Of a stretch of DNA of 64,000 bases, positions 63,496 to 64,000 are shown piece after piece (position 1 is the first letter of the stretch; each line of letters begins with the position of its first letter). The DNA lies in NCBI RefSeq assembly GCF_018882125.1, contig NZ_JACVOZ010000003.1, positions 62,001 to 126,000 of the forward strand, read 5' to 3'. The position numbers and the translations under genes are program-made. This DNA comes from Polynucleobacter sp. AP-Melu-500A-A1. GTDB taxonomy: Bacteria; Pseudomonadota; Gammaproteobacteria; Burkholderiales; Burkholderiaceae. The notes beneath the pieces were generated by a model that did no database searches, had not been told where the DNA came from, and was given only the letters and a program-made list of their open reading frames with translations.

Positions 63496-64000
63496 CTAGA
63501 TCTTTTTTAGTGCGCGCAGGATCTTTTCACAAGTAATTGGCTGATCAAAGACGTTTACATTAAATGGTGCAAGGGCATCATTAATTGCGTTTTGAACCGC
63601 ACCCGGTGCACCCGCAGTACCAGCCTCACCCGCGCCCTTTGCACCCAACTTGGATGATTGAGTGGGGGTTTCTACGTGAGCCACTTCAATATCGGGCATT
63701 TCATTGGCCATGGGTACTAAATAGTCTGCCATGCTGCCATTGCGCAGTAAGCCACTATCGTCATACAAACATTCTTCAAACAAAACACCACCAATACCTT
63801 GCACAATTGCCCCACGAACTTGTTCATCAACTAACATGGGATTAAGTACTCGTCCACAATCTTCAACAGCCCAATGCTTAAGCAATTTAACAAAGCCAGT
63901 TTCAGGATCTACTTCTACATATGAAGCTTGAACGCCATTGGTAAAGATAAATGGATAGTCTTTTTGCGTGTAATGACGCGTCACCATCAGATCCGCTGAA
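63496..64000 (-). CDS. Molybdenum hydroxylase large subunit (CoxL/XdhB-type), C-terminal end (runs off the right edge)
   Basis: The reading frame runs open to the window end: residues before the first Met (SADL) are in frame, so this is the C-terminal 167 residues of a longer protein. DYPFIFTNGVQASYVEVD, KHWAVEDCGRVLNPMLVDEQVRGAIVQGIGG and LGAKGAGEAGTAGAPGAVQNAINDAL are the molybdopterin domain of the xanthine dehydrogenase/CO dehydrogenase family. The GAGEAG segment carries the catalytic glutamate. It is a plausible client of the Mo/W uptake genes 36 kb away. Confidence 0.9.
   Translation of the reverse strand, partial: SADLMVTRHYTQKDYPFIFTNGVQASYVEVDPETGFVKLLKHWAVEDCGRVLNPMLVDEQVRGAIVQGIGGVLFEECLYDDSGLLRNGSMADYLVPMANEMPDIEVAHVETPTQSSKLGAKGAGEAGTAGAPGAVQNAINDALAPFNVNVFDQPITCEKILRALKKI

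Noticed and set aside
1-64000. Mobile elements, CRISPR arrays, prophage or tRNA genes
   Set aside because: No transposase, integrase, regularly spaced repeats, tRNA-like T-loop sequences or clear target duplications were seen on either strand.

Overview
The window looks like chromosome from a freshwater betaproteobacterium of the Burkholderiaceae, most like Polynucleobacter. This rests on the infB-nusA-rimP block next to scpB/rluB, moderate GC, short intergenic gaps, several likely TTG/GTG starts, and five Bug/TctC-type solute receptors in 64 kb. The genus call is inference from gene content and recalled protein similarity. I see no rRNA, tRNA, CRISPR array, insertion sequence or prophage gene, and no stretch over 300 bases lacks a gene.

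Layout. 1-6.1 kb: leftward information-processing block (infB partial, nusA, rimP, then rluB and scpB behind a separate terminator). 6.3-13.6 kb: a Tat-lipoprotein patatin, an NlpC/P60 protein that lacks its catalytic cysteine, and the yejABEF peptide importer. 13.7-22.9 kb: fabI, chrA, a MaoC-type hydratase / MmgE-PrpD / CitE-like lyase / Bug series, then a secreted class II aldolase with its own Bug protein and a divergent FAH-family hydrolase. 22.9-28.2 kb: metal section with Fur-boxed feoAB, then a molybdate/tungstate island (modA, a ModE-like regulator with a ligand-binding domain, tupA, a molbindin) that has no permease or ATPase gene here. 28.3-38.6 kb: small metabolic and stress genes (GNAT, thioesterase, cysteine dioxygenase-like, RhlE helicase, SelD, hydroxyacid dehydrogenase, cupin, Bug plus four-rhodanese protein, phasin-like protein). 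38.7-46 kb: a broken group II truncated globin, TerC, BaiN-like flavoprotein, an ion channel, LOG-family protein, NAD(P)HX dehydratase and a DMT exporter. 46.2-51.9 kb: tcuAB with a Bug protein, an FAH hydrolase and a class V aminotransferase, apparently one tricarboxylate-type catabolic unit. 52-64 kb: DMT exporter, LldD-like oxidase, Fur-controlled cytochrome b561, Old Yellow Enzyme plus OxyR, rubredoxin and its reductase, HMG-CoA-lyase-like enzyme with a Bug protein, 3-hydroxybutyrate dehydrogenase, and the C-terminal end of a CoxL-type molybdenum hydroxylase.

How it works together. The accessory gene content points to scavenging of small carboxylic acids: Bug receptors sit beside hydrolases, lyases and dehydrogenases, with no TctAB membrane partner in view. 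Iron genes carry Fur sites. The molybdenum-uptake proteins have at least one plausible client, the CoxL-type enzyme at the right edge. The most notable oddities are a frameshifting deletion in the globin that removes the proximal heme histidine, a Cys-to-Gly change in the NlpC/P60 active site, the permease-less Mo/W island, two mutually exclusive hairpins in the rhlE leader, and a class II aldolase with a signal peptide. I did not recognise a complete novel multi-gene system; the Mo/W island and the aldolase/Bug pair come closest.
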